A stretch of 64,000 nt of DNA from Streptomyces xylophagus (GTDB taxonomy: Bacteria; Actinomycetota; Actinomycetes; Streptomycetales; Streptomycetaceae). The notes below the pieces were generated by a model. The model did no database searches. It had not been told where the DNA came from and saw nothing but the letters and a program-made list of their open reading frames with translations. A program made the position numbers and the translations under genes. Shown one piece after another: positions 45,106 through 54,727 of the stretch (position 1 is its first letter; the number at the start of each line of letters is the position of its first letter). The DNA lies in assembly GCF_000716435.1 (NCBI RefSeq), contig NZ_JNWO01000017.1, positions 62,001 to 126,000 on the forward strand. Reading direction: 5' to 3'.

Positions 45106-47420
45106 GCAACGAAGCCGCCACCGCGACCACGGAGGCCGCGCCCGCCCCGGAGCATCCGGGCCACGGCCTGGGCGCCTCGCTCCCGGCCGCCGACGCCCGC
45201 GCCAAGACCGAGGGCACCTTCCCGTACGCCGCCGACCTGTGGGCCGAGGGCCTGCTGTGGGCGGCCGTCCTGCGCTCGCCGCACCCGCACGCGCGCATCG
45301 TGTCCGTCGACACGTCCCACGCGCGCGACATGCCGGGCGTACGGGCCGTCATCACCCACGAGGACGTGCCCGGCAGAGACCGGTACGGCCGGGGCACCGC
45401 CGACCGCCCGGTGTTCGCCTCCGAGGTCGTACGCCACCACGGGGAGCCCATCGCCGCCGTCGCCGCCGACCACCCCGACACCGCGCGGATGGCCGCCGCC
45501 GCCATCATGGTCGAGTACGAAGTACTCGACCCGGTGACCGACCCCGAGCAGGCCTTCGAGGCCGAGCCGCTGCACCCCGACGGCAACCTGATCCGGCACA
45601 TCCCGCTGCGCCACGGCGACCCGGACGCGTCCGGCGAGATCGTCGTGGAGGGCCTGTACCGCATCGGCCGCCAGGACCCCGCCCCCATCGGCGCCGAGGC
45701 CGGCCTCGCCGTGCCCCGCCCCGACGGCGGCGTCGAGCTGTACATCGCCTCCACGGACCCGCACACCGACCGCGACACGGCCGCCGCCTGTTACGGCCTG
45801 GAGCCCGACCGCGTGAAGGTCGTCGTCACCGGCGTCCCCGGGGCCACCGCCGACCGCGAGGACCAGGGCTTCCAACTCCCGCTCGGACTCCTGGCGTTGA
45901 AGACCGGCTGCCCGGTCAAACTCACTGCCACGCGCGAGGAGTCCTTCCTCGGCCACACCCACCGCCACCCCACGCTCCTGCGCTACCGCCACCACGCCGA
46001 CGAGGACGGCCGCCTGGTCAAGGTCGAGGCCCAGGTACTCCTCGACGCGGGCGCCTACGCCGACACCTCCTCGGAGGCCCTGGCCGCCGCCGTCTCCTTC
46101 GCCTGCGGCCCGTACGTCGTCCCGAACGCCTTCATCGAGGGCTGGGCCGTCCGCACCAACAACCCGCCCTCCGGCCACGTGCGCGGCGAGGGCGCCATGC
46201 AGGTCTGCGCCGCCTACGAGGCGCAGATGGACAAGCTCGCCAAGAAGCTCGCCATGGACCCGGCCGAACTGCGCCTGCGCAACGCCATGGCCACCGGTGA
46301 CGTCCTCCCGACCGGCCAGACGGTGACCTGCCCGGCACCCGTCGCCGAACTCCTCCAGGCCGTACGGGACTTCCCGCTGCCGCAGCTCCCCAAGGACACC
46401 CCCGAGGACGAGTGGCTGCTGCCCGGCGGCCCCGAGGGCGCGGGCGAACCGGGCGCGGTGCGCCGGGGCGTCGGCTACGGCCTCGGCATGGTCCACATGC
46501 TCGGCGCCGAGGGCGCCGACGAGGTCTCCACGGCCACCGTGAAGGTCCACGACGGCATCGCGACAGTCCTGTGCGCGGCCGTGGAGACCGGCCAGGGCTT
46601 CACCACCCTCGCCCGCCAGATCGTCCAGGAGACCCTGGGTATCGACGAGGTGCACGTAGCCCCCGTAGACACCGATCAACCTCCTGCCGGCCCCGGCTGC
46701 CGAGGCCGCCACACCTGGGTCTCGGGCGGCGCGGTCGAACGAGCCGCCAAGATGGTCCGCACCCAACTCCTCCAGCCCCTGGCGCACAAGTTCGGGATGT
46801 CGACCGAGCTGCTCCAGATCACCGACGGCAAGATCACGTCGTACGACGGAGTCCTGTCTACGACCGTCACGGAGGCCCTGGACGGCAAGGAACTGTGGGC
46901 CACCGCCCAGTGCCGCCCGCACCCGACCGAGCCCCTGGACGAGGCGGGCCAGGGCGACGCCTTCGTAGGCCTCGCGTTCTGTGCGATCCGCGCGGTGGTC
47001 GACGTAGACATCGAACTCGGCTCCGTACGGGTCGTCGAGTTGGCCCTCGCCCAGGACGTCGGCCGCATCCTGAACCCGACCCAACTGGTCGCCCGCATCG
47101 AGGGCGGCGTCACCCAGGGCGTAGGCATCGCGTTGACGGAAAACCTGCGCACCGCGCGCGGGTTGATCCGCCACCCCGACCTCACCGGCTACGCCCTGCC
47201 CACCGCCCTGGACACCCCCGACATCCGCATCGTGAAACTCGTCGAGGAACGTGACGTGGTCGCCCCCTTCGGGGCGAAGGCGGTCAGCGCGGTACCGGTG
47301 GTCACCTCCCCGGCGGCGATCGCCGCCGCGGTACGCGCCGCGACGGGCCGCCCCGTGAACCGCCTCCCGATCCGCCCGCAGGCGGCGGTGGTGACGAACA
47401 ACGGGCCCTACGGGCAGTAG
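45102..47420 (+). CDS. Molybdopterin-binding subunit-like protein of the xanthine dehydrogenase family, altered active site
   Basis: 772 residues, normal family length, with the N-terminal a/b hammerhead and the large cofactor domains. Typical elements remain (PSGHVRGEGAMQ, VETGQGFTTLARQIVQETLG). The usual GGGFGGK loop aligns with VPGATADRED, and the GVGEPP segment carrying the catalytic Glu aligns with AVSAVP in FGAKAVSAVPVV. Both key cofactor/active-site features are therefore missing. It may catalyse different chemistry or be structural. The GTG start overlaps the small-subunit stop by four bases. Confidence 0.85.
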   Translation: MSNEAATATTEAAPAPEHPGHGLGASLPAADARAKTEGTFPYAADLWAEGLLWAAVLRSPHPHARIVSVDTSHARDMPGVRAVITHEDVPGRDRYGRGTADRPVFASEVVRHHGEPIAAVAADHPDTARMAAAAIMVEYEVLDPVTDPEQAFEAEPLHPDGNLIRHIPLRHGDPDASGEIVVEGLYRIGRQDPAPIGAEAGLAVPRPDGGVELYIASTDPHTDRDTAAACYGLEPDRVKVVVTGVPGATADREDQGFQLPLGLLALKTGCPVKLTATREESFLGHTHRHPTLLRYRHHADEDGRLVKVEAQVLLDAGAYADTSSEALAAAVSFACGPYVVPNAFIEGWAVRTNNPPSGHVRGEGAMQVCAAYEAQMDKLAKKLAMDPAELRLRNAMATGDVLPTGQTVTCPAPVAELLQAVRDFPLPQLPKDTPEDEWLLPGGPEGAGEPGAVRRGVGYGLGMVHMLGAEGADEVSTATVKVHDGIATVLCAAVETGQGFTTLARQIVQETLGIDEVHVAPVDTDQPPAGPGCRGRHTWVSGGAVERAAKMVRTQLLQPLAHKFGMSTELLQITDGKITSYDGVLSTTVTEALDGKELWATAQCRPHPTEPLDEAGQGDAFVGLAFCAIRAVVDVDIELGSVRVVELALAQDVGRILNPTQLVARIEGGVTQGVGIALTENLRTARGLIRHPDLTGYALPTALDTPDIRIVKLVEERDVVAPFGAKAVSAVPVVTSPAAIAAAVRAATGRPVNRLPIRPQAAVVTNNGPYGQ

Positions 47421-47653
47421 GCGGCGCAGGCAGAGCGGTTGCCGAGGGACGGGAACGTTCACGGGTGGTCTGAGCGTCTGATGGGGTGAGGACGTTTCGC
47501 GTCCGTCCGCGCCCTGCGAGGCGTTTTCGCTGCGGGTTCACCGCGTTTTCGCTGGTCAGAGCCATTGTCAGTGGTGCCGCGTAGTGTTCTGGGCAGTGGG
47601 GATGACAGCGGAACACCAGTGCCGCACGGGGATGATTCACGCACGGGGGAACC

Positions 47654-48841
47654 ATGCACGGGGGAACGATGAGCAGGACCGACGCCGGTTCCACGGCGAC
47701 CATGACCGCGATCACCTTGACCGAGGACGACCTCGATCCGTACATCACGCACGCGTCGACGCGCCGCTGGCTGACGGGCCCCGGACTGCCGGGCGACAGC
47801 GCCCTGTTGACGTTCGGGGAGCTGCGCAGGGAGGGCCTGCGGACGGTGGCGGACTCGCTGGGCGACCCCGACCCCCTGGCGGCGGAGCTCCGGGACCAGC
47901 TGGTGATAGGCGCGCTGTGGGGCCCCGACGGCGGCGAGGCGGAGTCGATCCTGTTGGACGGCGAGACGGGCGAGATCGCGACGACGTACTTCTTCCACGA
48001 CCGCCCGGACCTGATGGAGACCGGCCCGCTGGCCCCGTCGATCGAAACGCTGACGCGCTTCACGGCGACGACGGACGAACTGACGGCCCTGCGCGGCCAG
48101 TTCGCGTCCTACAAGGGCCGCCACGGCACGAAGACGGCGGCGGAGGCATCACGCCAGCTGCTCGCGGTGTTCGAGTCGGAGACGCCCGGCGAGGTGCCCC
48201 CGTTCTGGAAGGCGGCGGCACTGATCCGCCCGCTGGCCCTGGTCGCCGGCCCCGGCACGACATCGGGCTTGACCCTCGACATCCCGGCCCGCCTCCTGGA
48301 CCAGGAGTTCGGTCAGGGCACGGTCGCCCGCTTCGAGGAGGTCGACTTCCCCGCGACCCTCACCCACGAGCCGACCCGCCGCTTCCTGCGCGAGACGGGC
48401 CTGCCCGAGGACGCGTTCCTCTTCCAGCTGGACACGGACGTCCCGCTCCCCACCCTCTCCGAGTTCTACGAGGACGAGCCGGCCGAGGAACTCCCGCCCC
48501 GGGCCGACCACTTGATTCGCCTCGGCTACCTCCTGGAGGACAACAGCCTGGTGGTGGACGGCGCAACGGGCGAGATCCTGACCTGGAGCGAGCCGGAAAC
48601 GACACTGGCTCCCCTCAACACGGACGTCTCGACCCTCGCCTTCACCCTCTGGCTGCTCCACCGCGAGAAGGCGATAGACGCGGACCTGTCGGGCGAGCTG
48701 ACGGCAGAGGCGTACGACCAGTTGGCCACGACGATGCTTCAGACCCTGTCGACGGTGGACCCCACGGGGACGGATGCCCGAATGGCCGGCCGGCACTACT
48801 GGACGGAGGCGTTCCAGGACGAGGCGGGCGGGGTGCTCTGA
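47654..48841 (+). CDS. Duplicated SUKH-4 type immunity-like protein
   Basis: 395 residues. Two internal copies share the pattern T(H)xxTRRxLxxxGLP: THASTRRWLTGPGLP near residue 30 and THEPTRRFLRETGLP near residue 235. Each is followed by an Ile-Leu-Asp-Gly-Glu-Thr-Gly-like strand (LLDGETGEI, VVDGATGEI). This matches tandem SUKH-4 domains, found as immunity proteins in polymorphic toxin systems and as stand-alone actinobacterial proteins. ATGs at 47654, 47669 and 47702 are possible; a short repeat (CACGGGGGAAC) precedes the first two. No toxin is adjacent. Confidence 0.75.
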   Translation: MHGGTMSRTDAGSTATMTAITLTEDDLDPYITHASTRRWLTGPGLPGDSALLTFGELRREGLRTVADSLGDPDPLAAELRDQLVIGALWGPDGGEAESILLDGETGEIATTYFFHDRPDLMETGPLAPSIETLTRFTATTDELTALRGQFASYKGRHGTKTAAEASRQLLAVFESETPGEVPPFWKAAALIRPLALVAGPGTTSGLTLDIPARLLDQEFGQGTVARFEEVDFPATLTHEPTRRFLRETGLPEDAFLFQLDTDVPLPTLSEFYEDEPAEELPPRADHLIRLGYLLEDNSLVVDGATGEILTWSEPETTLAPLNTDVSTLAFTLWLLHREKAIDADLSGELTAEAYDQLATTMLQTLSTVDPTGTDARMAGRHYWTEAFQDEAGGVL

Positions 48842-48942
48842 CGCGTACGCGGCCGGTCCCGGTCCGCCGAGGAATTCGGTCGCGCCGAGCGAGGTGAGCC
48901 GTTACCGTCCGCCTGACCGCACCGTGGCGAGGGGGACCGGAC

Positions 48943-49668
48943 ATGAAGACCGAGAGCGGCGTACGGCGGACCGGCCGACTGGGCTTGCTGCTGGAGCAGT
49001 TCGACAAGGCCCGGGAGATGGCCCAGGTACGACTGACGGGACTCGGCGACGAGGAGTACCTGTGGGAGCCGGCCCCCGACTGCTGGTCGCTCCGACGCCG
49101 GAACGAGGCGGCGACACCGAGGGCGTTCGGACCGGGGGAGTGGGTGCTCGACCTGGGCGCGGCGGACATCCCGGCGAGCGAGTACGCCGAGGTAGCCCGC
49201 CAGGCCGCCGACGGGATGACCGTCACCAAGATCGCCGAGGACTGGAGCGTGAGCGTCGAACGGGTCGAGGAGATCCTGGCCCACACGGGCGAGCCGGACC
49301 CGGACAAGACCCCGATCACGACCATCGCGTGGCGTCTCGGCCACCTGCACTTCCAGTTCGCGGGGGCGTGGGAGTGGACGTTCGGTGAGCGGCGCCAGGA
49401 CCCGAAGCAGATGATCGACTTCAGTCCCTCGGCGGCCCTGACCCTCGACCAGTTCTGGCCGGTGATCGACCGCTGGCGCGCAGCGGTAGCCACGGTCACG
49501 GAGGACCAGTTGGACGTGATCGGCTTCTCCCAGTACCCGTACGGCTCGGACCCCGACGACCCGTACGTGGCCGTGGTGGCGGGGGCCAACCTGGAATTCA
49601 TCCACCACATGGCGGAGATCGCGCTGCTGCGGGATCTGTGGCGGGCGCGGGATGCGAGCGGGCTGTGA
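48943..49668 (+). CDS. DinB-like four-helix metalloprotein
   Basis: 241 residues. The pattern of DinB/YfiT-like proteins is visible: a first helix with QFDKAREMAQVRLTGLGDEE, WRLGHLHFQ with conserved His, and EFIHHMAEIALLRDL with the final His pair. Members use divalent metal, often in thiol-dependent transferase reactions; the substrate here is unknown. An insertion of about 60 residues after the first helix (including an HTH-like AEDWSVSVERVEEIL) is unusual. Confidence 0.75.
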   Translation: MKTESGVRRTGRLGLLLEQFDKAREMAQVRLTGLGDEEYLWEPAPDCWSLRRRNEAATPRAFGPGEWVLDLGAADIPASEYAEVARQAADGMTVTKIAEDWSVSVERVEEILAHTGEPDPDKTPITTIAWRLGHLHFQFAGAWEWTFGERRQDPKQMIDFSPSAALTLDQFWPVIDRWRAAVATVTEDQLDVIGFSQYPYGSDPDDPYVAVVAGANLEFIHHMAEIALLRDLWRARDASGL

Positions 49669-49677
49669 GTCGGTGAG

Positions 49678-50079
49678 TCAGGTACCGGGGTGAGCGCTCC
49701 ACGCGTTCTGGAGAGCCGCAGGCACGTCCGCCCCGAGAACCGCGCGCATCGTCAACCCGCCCGGCAGCATGGGCAGTTCGGCCCAGTGGGTCACGGTCTC
49801 GGCACTGGCGAGGCCGTAGGGCAGCCGGACGATCCCGTCGGAGTCGACGAAGCAATCCCGGTGCTCGGTCCCGTCGTCGCTGAAGTGCAGAGTCGTGAAG
49901 TACATGGGTCTGACTAGCCAGAATTCCTCACCCAGCGCGGTGTCGGACTGGCCGCCGTCCTCGGCCGAATACCGACCGGTGATCGCCGCTGCGACAGGCG
50001 TCCCACTCGAAGGCAGTGCGCTGCGCGCTTCGACCCATCTCACCACGGTGTCCAGACTCGTCATCTCCACGCCCGGCAA
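49678..50079 (-). CDS. Hypothetical protein
   Basis: 133 residues, acidic, with a beta-rich middle (EEFWLVRPMYFTTLHFSDDG) and no recognisable domain. ATGs at residues 1 and 6 are possible. It is convergent with the DinB-like gene, 9 bp apart. Codon use is typical for Streptomyces, so it is probably real. Confidence 0.55.
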   Translation of the reverse strand: MPGVEMTSLDTVVRWVEARSALPSSGTPVAAAITGRYSAEDGGQSDTALGEEFWLVRPMYFTTLHFSDDGTEHRDCFVDSDGIVRLPYGLASAETVTHWAELPMLPGGLTMRAVLGADVPAALQNAWSAHPGT

Positions 50080-50130
50080 GACGACTTGGGGCTCCGGGAG
50101 GTTGCTTGAGATGCCCGGTAGGTAGTGCTG

Positions 50131-50540
50131 TTAGTCGTTGGTCCGGCTCCCGGCCATGTCCTGCCTCTGCGGGACCTGTGCTCGCAGGAACCCGTGGCTC
50201 CGCTCCACCTTCGCCACATGTAGCGTGTAGCTCTGGTACCACTGGTCCCGCCCGCGCTTGTGCGCCGCACGATGCTCGGCGTTGCTCCGCCACTCCGTGA
50301 GGGCGTCGGCGTCGCGGAAGTACCCGAAGTACCCGACGGTTATACCCAGCCCACCCGGAGTCTGAGCGTGGTCCATCCCCAGGAACCCGGGGATGTCCTT
50401 CACCAGGTCTTCCATACGTGCGTTGGTCTCGCGGTAGCCGCTCTGCTCCTGGGGCCGCACCGTGTGGTGAAGACAGCAACGTAGTAAGGGGGTTCATAGG
50501 CCTCGACGGGCGTGATGGGCGCTTCGGAGTGATCGCTCAT
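50131..50540 (-). pseudogene. Frameshifted antibiotic-biosynthesis-monooxygenase (ABM) family protein
   Basis: A start at 50540 reads MSDHSEAPI...EPPYYVAVFTT and then leaves frame at a CACCACAC tract (about 50461-50468). The rest of the ABM domain continues from 50460 in another frame (VRPQEQSGYRETNARMEDL, GFLGMDHAQ, GLGITVGYF, EWRSNAEHRAAHK). Removing two bases restores one continuous ABM-fold protein of about 136 residues. It is probably inactivated, unless the shift is a sequence error. Confidence 0.75.
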
Positions 50541-51005
50541 GGCGCCACCGTGAGGCAGGACGAAGACCGTCTACCCGGCCCTTGCACGGTGTGGTGCTCT
50601 GTGGAGCCAGGTCAGTCGGCAGTGGACCAAGCGGCTAATGATGGAGTTTGCGCAGCTCGCCCACTCCCGATTGCATTCGCCAGCGCTCGGCGTGGGTGAC
50701 GCCGTGTTACAGAGACAGCCTCAGGGCCCATCGCTCACACTCGGATACAGCTGTCGTGGCTGTGTAGAAGGCCAACCTGCGCCTTGCAATGAGCGATGAG
50801 AGTTCCGGCGACATTGGGACCTCGATCGGTTGATCGAAGCACACATGGGCGAACAGCGGCCGACAAACTTCCGCGCAGGAAAAATTCCGATTCTCATCGC
50901 GAAGACTCGTCCCGTCCGTAGAATGAGTCGGTGACGCACACGCGCCGGGGGCGCAGAGTAATCCTCGGAGGAAGCGTCAGACAGTGCACATTGCAGAGGG
51001 GGAAT
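50541..51005. promoter_or_regulatory. 465-bp gene-free region before the EACC1-caspase operon
   Basis: No coding frame here looks real. Base composition falls towards the conflict genes. A TAGAAT box at 50919-50924 is a possible -10 element about 80 bp upstream of the first start. I find no clear -35 element or operator. Confidence 0.35.
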
Positions 51006-51368
51006 GTGAAGGCCGAGATTCGGTTCGTAGGCGGTGAAAGTGTGCCCCTCCTGGAGTCTATGAAATCTTGGCTCGTGATGGAGGACGAGCTAAGAGGGCG
51101 TGTGAGCGTCTGCAGCACCATCGGCAAGGGTGACCTGGGTACAGGAATCGACCTTCTTTCCGTGGTCGTCGGCAGCGGCGGCGCTGCCACTGTGCTTATT
51201 TCATCTATAAGCGCATGGCTTCAGCAGCCCCGAAAATCGGATGTGGTCGTGAAAGTGACGACATCCGACGGGAAATCCATCGAGATTGATGCCAAGCGTG
51301 TCACGACTTTGGAAGCGCAGGAGCTGCTGAGGAACGCCTTTGAGGCGGATCAAAGAGAAGGAACATGA
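51006..51368 (+). CDS. EACC1 (effector-associated constant component 1) family protein
   Basis: 120 residues from the GTG at 51006, preceded by AGAGGGGG; the frame is open to 50931. The pattern fits EACC1: an N-terminal segment ending ELRGRVSV, a hydrophobic helix (DLLSVVVGSGGAATVLISSI) before AWLQQPR, then paired strands DVVVKVTTSDGKSIEIDAKRV and a final helix. EACC1 proteins accompany enzymatic effectors in predicted three-part conflict systems. It overlaps the caspase gene by four bases (ATGA), so the two are made together. Confidence 0.82.
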   Translation: MKAEIRFVGGESVPLLESMKSWLVMEDELRGRVSVCSTIGKGDLGTGIDLLSVVVGSGGAATVLISSISAWLQQPRKSDVVVKVTTSDGKSIEIDAKRVTTLEAQELLRNAFEADQREGT

Positions 51369-52849
51369 AGCGCGCGCTACCGGAGCCCCGTAAGTCGAGG
51401 GTTGTGCTGATCGGTACATCTAAGTATGAATCGACGGATTTGGAAGATGTTCCGGCAATTGAGAGGAACCTTAGCTCTCTGAAGCAGTTTCTTACGTCGG
51501 AAGAGGGCGGGATCGTGCCGACGGAGAACTGCACGGTAATCGAGAATCCGAAAAGTCAGGCCGTGGTAGGGGAAGGGATTGCTCGAGCCGCGGACGCCGC
51601 TGAAGATCTTCTGCTAATTTACTACTCAGGCCATGGGTTATTGAGCAGTGCGCGGCATGAACTTTTTTTGGGGATGCAGGGAACTGCGACAGGATCTCAC
51701 CTCCCGTTCACTGCAGTTGACTTCTCCCATGTACGTGATGCATGTCTGGGGAGTTCGGCCCGAAGCCGGGTCTTGATCCTTGATTGTTGCTATTCGGGGC
51801 GTGCGATTCCCGGGACACTGTCAGCAGGGTCGACTAGTTCACTCTTTCTAAATCAGGTCCAAGTGTCAGGTACGTATACGCTCACAGCATCACCGGCTAA
51901 TTCGGTTGCCAAGGTTTATCCCGGCGCCCTGCATACCGTTTTTACGGGCGAGCTTCTGAGAGTTCTACGCGATGGGGTGCCTGGCGGCGAAGAGATGTTG
52001 ACTTTAGGTACTCTGTACAGGGCCCTCCATGCCTCGCTGCGGGAAAGCGGAAATCCTGTCCCTCAGCAATGCAATACTGCCCTTGCAGAATCGATTGCGA
52101 TTGGTCGAAACTATGCTTTCGATCTCTCGTCGAAGAGTGCAACTTATGAATTGCGTGATTCGGCGAGTGGATCGGGCGTGTCAGGAGAGGTTCCGCTTAG
52201 CTTCGCGACCTTCACTCCAGGTAGAACAGTGGAGGTGCCCAAAGTTCCGAGATCTCAAGCTGAGCGCTCCAAGCTGATGGTCGAGAGGCCTCATAGCTGG
52301 GAGTATCTTCTCTATGCATCATCGCTTTATCTGGGGCTGCGATCTCTTGATGGTAAATGGCGCCAGTATGAGGAGGGGCGAGGTGAAAATTCTCGCCGTA
52401 TGAGTGTGGCTCAACTTTGCAGATATCTAGATGATTCCATTGGGGAGTTGCAGAAGATCATTTCGGAGATCGATGAATGCTTGAGTCAAGAACTGCAAGA
52501 TCAGGCTTTTGAGCCTACAACTGGTCAAGAAAACCCTGACCTCATCATGCGTATGGCTAGCCGTCTCGTCGGAGTTTTGGAGGACTTGCTCGGATGGGCA
52601 ATGGCTATCCGAGGAATTGAATCTCACCGTAAGGCAGGTAAACTCATCAAAAGCGCGGCATCGCTGGCTGATCTCCCTGCTCGCCAAGTTCGAGCTTTTA
52701 TTGAAGAATACATTAAGGAGACTGACGATCTGAATCGGCAGTATGCCGAGAGCGAGACGGGATCCGTCTCGGTGCACTTGACTCTTAAACTGGAAATTGA
52801 CCAGGCGGCCATTGATGATTTTCTTGGAGAGCGCACCCGATTGAACTAG
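51365..52849 (+). CDS. Caspase-like (C14) protease effector with conserved helical C-terminal domain
   Basis: 494 residues. Residues about 10-240 are a p20-type caspase domain: strand [10 protein letters not shown], catalytic His90 in YYSGHG and Cys142 in LDCCYSG. Residues about 305-494 form a helical domain starting [18 protein letters not shown] and ending in alternating strands ([13 protein letters not shown]). I believe this tail recurs in other conflict proteins, but that is memory. Two in-frame TTA codons (Leu92, Leu214) imply dependence on the bldA tRNA. Base composition is clearly less GC-rich than neighbours, suggesting transfer. Likely a suicide or defence effector controlled with EACC1. 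Confidence 0.87.
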   Translation: MKRALPEPRKSRVVLIGTSKYESTDLEDVPAIERNLSSLKQFLTSEEGGIVPTENCTVIENPKSQAVVGEGIARAADAAEDLLLIYYSGHGLLSSARHELFLGMQGTATGSHLPFTAVDFSHVRDACLGSSARSRVLILDCCYSGRAIPGTLSAGSTSSLFLNQVQVSGTYTLTASPANSVAKVYPGALHTVFTGELLRVLRDGVPGGEEMLTLGTLYRALHASLRESGNPVPQQCNTALAESIAIGRNYAFDLSSKSATYELRDSASGSGVSGEVPLSFATFTPGRTVEVPKVPRSQAERSKLMVERPHSWEYLLYASSLYLGLRSLDGKWRQYEEGRGENSRRMSVAQLCRYLDDSIGELQKIISEIDECLSQELQDQAFEPTTGQENPDLIMRMASRLVGVLEDLLGWAMAIRGIESHRKAGKLIKSAASLADLPARQVRAFIEEYIKETDDLNRQYAESETGSVSVHLTLKLEIDQAAIDDFLGERTRLN

Positions 52850-53181
52850 CCGATACAGAAGGGTCTGCTCGCACCGGCCAACTGAAACGGGCGATTCGGG
52901 CTTCTCCGAGATCTGAGGAAGATACGCCAGGGCTTGAGTCGTGCGATGCCGCGTTCGACCGGTGCCCACTGCGGACGGCGCACGGTTGACGGTCTGTTGG
53001 GTGGGTGTGAGTTCACGGCCCGGCGGGCATCTGAGGGCCTCGTCACCCATGGGCCAGCTCTCCCAATAGGCACGGTCGGCGGGGACCGGGATGCCCTGGC
53101 GCTTGCAGATCCTGATGATCCGGTGGGTGGCGACCGTGGTGAGGTTGTGCGCACGACCGAGCGGTGCGGGCGAGTCTGCCT
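52846..53181 (-). pseudogene. Remnant of an IS5-type DDE transposase
   Basis: The minus strand reads [19 protein letters not shown]..., [13 protein letters not shown]... and [12 protein letters not shown], then shifts frame near 52965 and continues [19 protein letters not shown] to a stop at 52846. This is the C-terminal third of an IS5/IS1647-like DDE transposase (the ERGIARLK block holds the usual Glu region). The N-terminus is absent and a frameshift is present, so it is dead. It fills the space between the caspase and integrase genes. Confidence 0.78.
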
Positions 53182-54458
53182 GTGGCAGAGGACGAGAAGA
53201 AGCGCACCCGACAGCCCAACGGCCGCAGCTCGATCTACTTCGGCAAGCACGGCAAATGGCACGGCCGCGTCACCGTCGGCGTGCGTGACGCCGGAACGCC
53301 GGACCGCCGTCATGTCGAGCGCAAGACCCGTGCGGAAGTCACTGAGGCCGTACGGGAGTTGGAGAAGCAGCACGATGCCAAGACCGTGCGTAAGCCCGGC
53401 AAGCCCTGGACGGTCAAAGCATGGTTGACGCACTGGATCGAGAACGTCGCGTCCCTCTCGGTCAACGACAACACGATGGTCGGGTACGGCGAAGCCGTCC
53501 AGAAGCACCTCATCCCCGGCTTGGGCGCTCACAGGCTCGACAAGCTCAAGCCGGAACACATCGAGGTGCTCTACGCGAAGCTGCAGGCCAACGGCAGCAA
53601 GCCTGCGACCGCACACCAGGTGCACCGCACCTTCCGCGCTGCGCTCAACGAGTCGGTACGGCGCGGCCACCTAGGGAAGAACCCGGTTCTGTTGGCCAAG
53701 CCTCCGAAGGTGGGTGAGTACGAGGTGGAGCCCTACACCGTGCAAGAGGTGCAGCGTCTGTTGAAGGCTGCCGACCGACACCGCAACTCCGCACGCTGGG
53801 CCGTGGCTCTCGCCCTCGGACTGCGTCAGGGGGAGGTGCTGGGCCTGAAGTGGGACGAGGCGGACCTTGACGGTGGGTTCCTAGTGGTCCGCCGCAGTCG
53901 GCATCGGCCGCAGTTCGCGCACGGGTGCTCGGAGCCCTGCGGACGCAAGGCTGGGTACTGCCCGGAGAAGCGACGCAAGAACCCGGAGACGTCCACCACC
54001 AAGTCTCGCGCCGGCCGCCGCGCGGTCGGACTCCCGGAACAACTCGTCGACCTACTGCGAGCGCACCGCAAGGCCCAAGAGGCGGAGAGACAGGAGGCGG
54101 GTAAACGCTGGATGGAAGGCGGCTGGGTGTTCCCGACGAACACGGCCGCAGTCCCTCCCACCGGAGGGACTGGACTGAGTGGAAGGATCTCCTGACAGAG
54201 GCGAACATCCGGGACGGGCGCCTGCACGACGCGCGCCACACGGCCGCCACGGTTCTGCTCATCCTCGGAGTGTCCGAGAGGGCCGTCATGGGCCTCATGG
54301 GATGGTCGACTACTGCCATGGCAGCTCGGTATCAGCACATGGTCAACGCCGTGCGGGCCGACGTGGCGCGGCAGGTCGACGGGCTGAGCTGGAAGCCCCA
54401 GGCGGACCGGCCGGACGATGAGGACGGCGCGGCCGGCGCGCTCGTACGGGCCCACTGA
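53182..54458 (+). pseudogene. Frameshifted tyrosine integrase of an integrative element
   Basis: The first part (start GTG 53182, or 53164) has the SAM-like core-binding domain (WTVKAWLTHWIENVASLS) and the first catalytic Arg (ALALGLRQGEVLGL), with a Cys-rich insert (CSEPCGRKAGYCPEK). The frame breaks near 54140-54146. The C-terminal part continues in another frame as DWTEWKDLLTEANIRDGRLHDARHTAATVLL, then the catalytic Tyr in AARYQHM, stopping at 54458. One added base restores a single integrase of about 425 residues. As it stands the active site is split, so it should be inactive. No excisionase or replication gene is seen. Confidence 0.85.
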
Positions 54459-54727
54459 ATCGAGAAACGGTGAGCAGTGGGGCGGCACTCTTTCGAGGGG
54501 TGCCGCCCTGTTCCTTCCACGAAGGTGAGTCGGTCGTCTCGGCACTGGCCCGCTAGGTATCAGCAGGCGGTATGCCAGGCAGACACGAAGACCAGGGATT
54601 GACTGGGAAGGTTGCGCGAATAACTGTCTGCAGGTATTGGAGATCTTCGATCGCTGTTGATCCTTTTGGCTCGTCGTGTAGTGGATGATTCTTTAGGGCA
54701 TAACAAAAAACTTATGTTTGGGGCGAT

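Noticed and set aside
50721..50939. 72-codon minus-strand frame in the gap before the EACC1 gene
   Set aside because: No ribosome site, no typical codon bias and no recognisable sequence.
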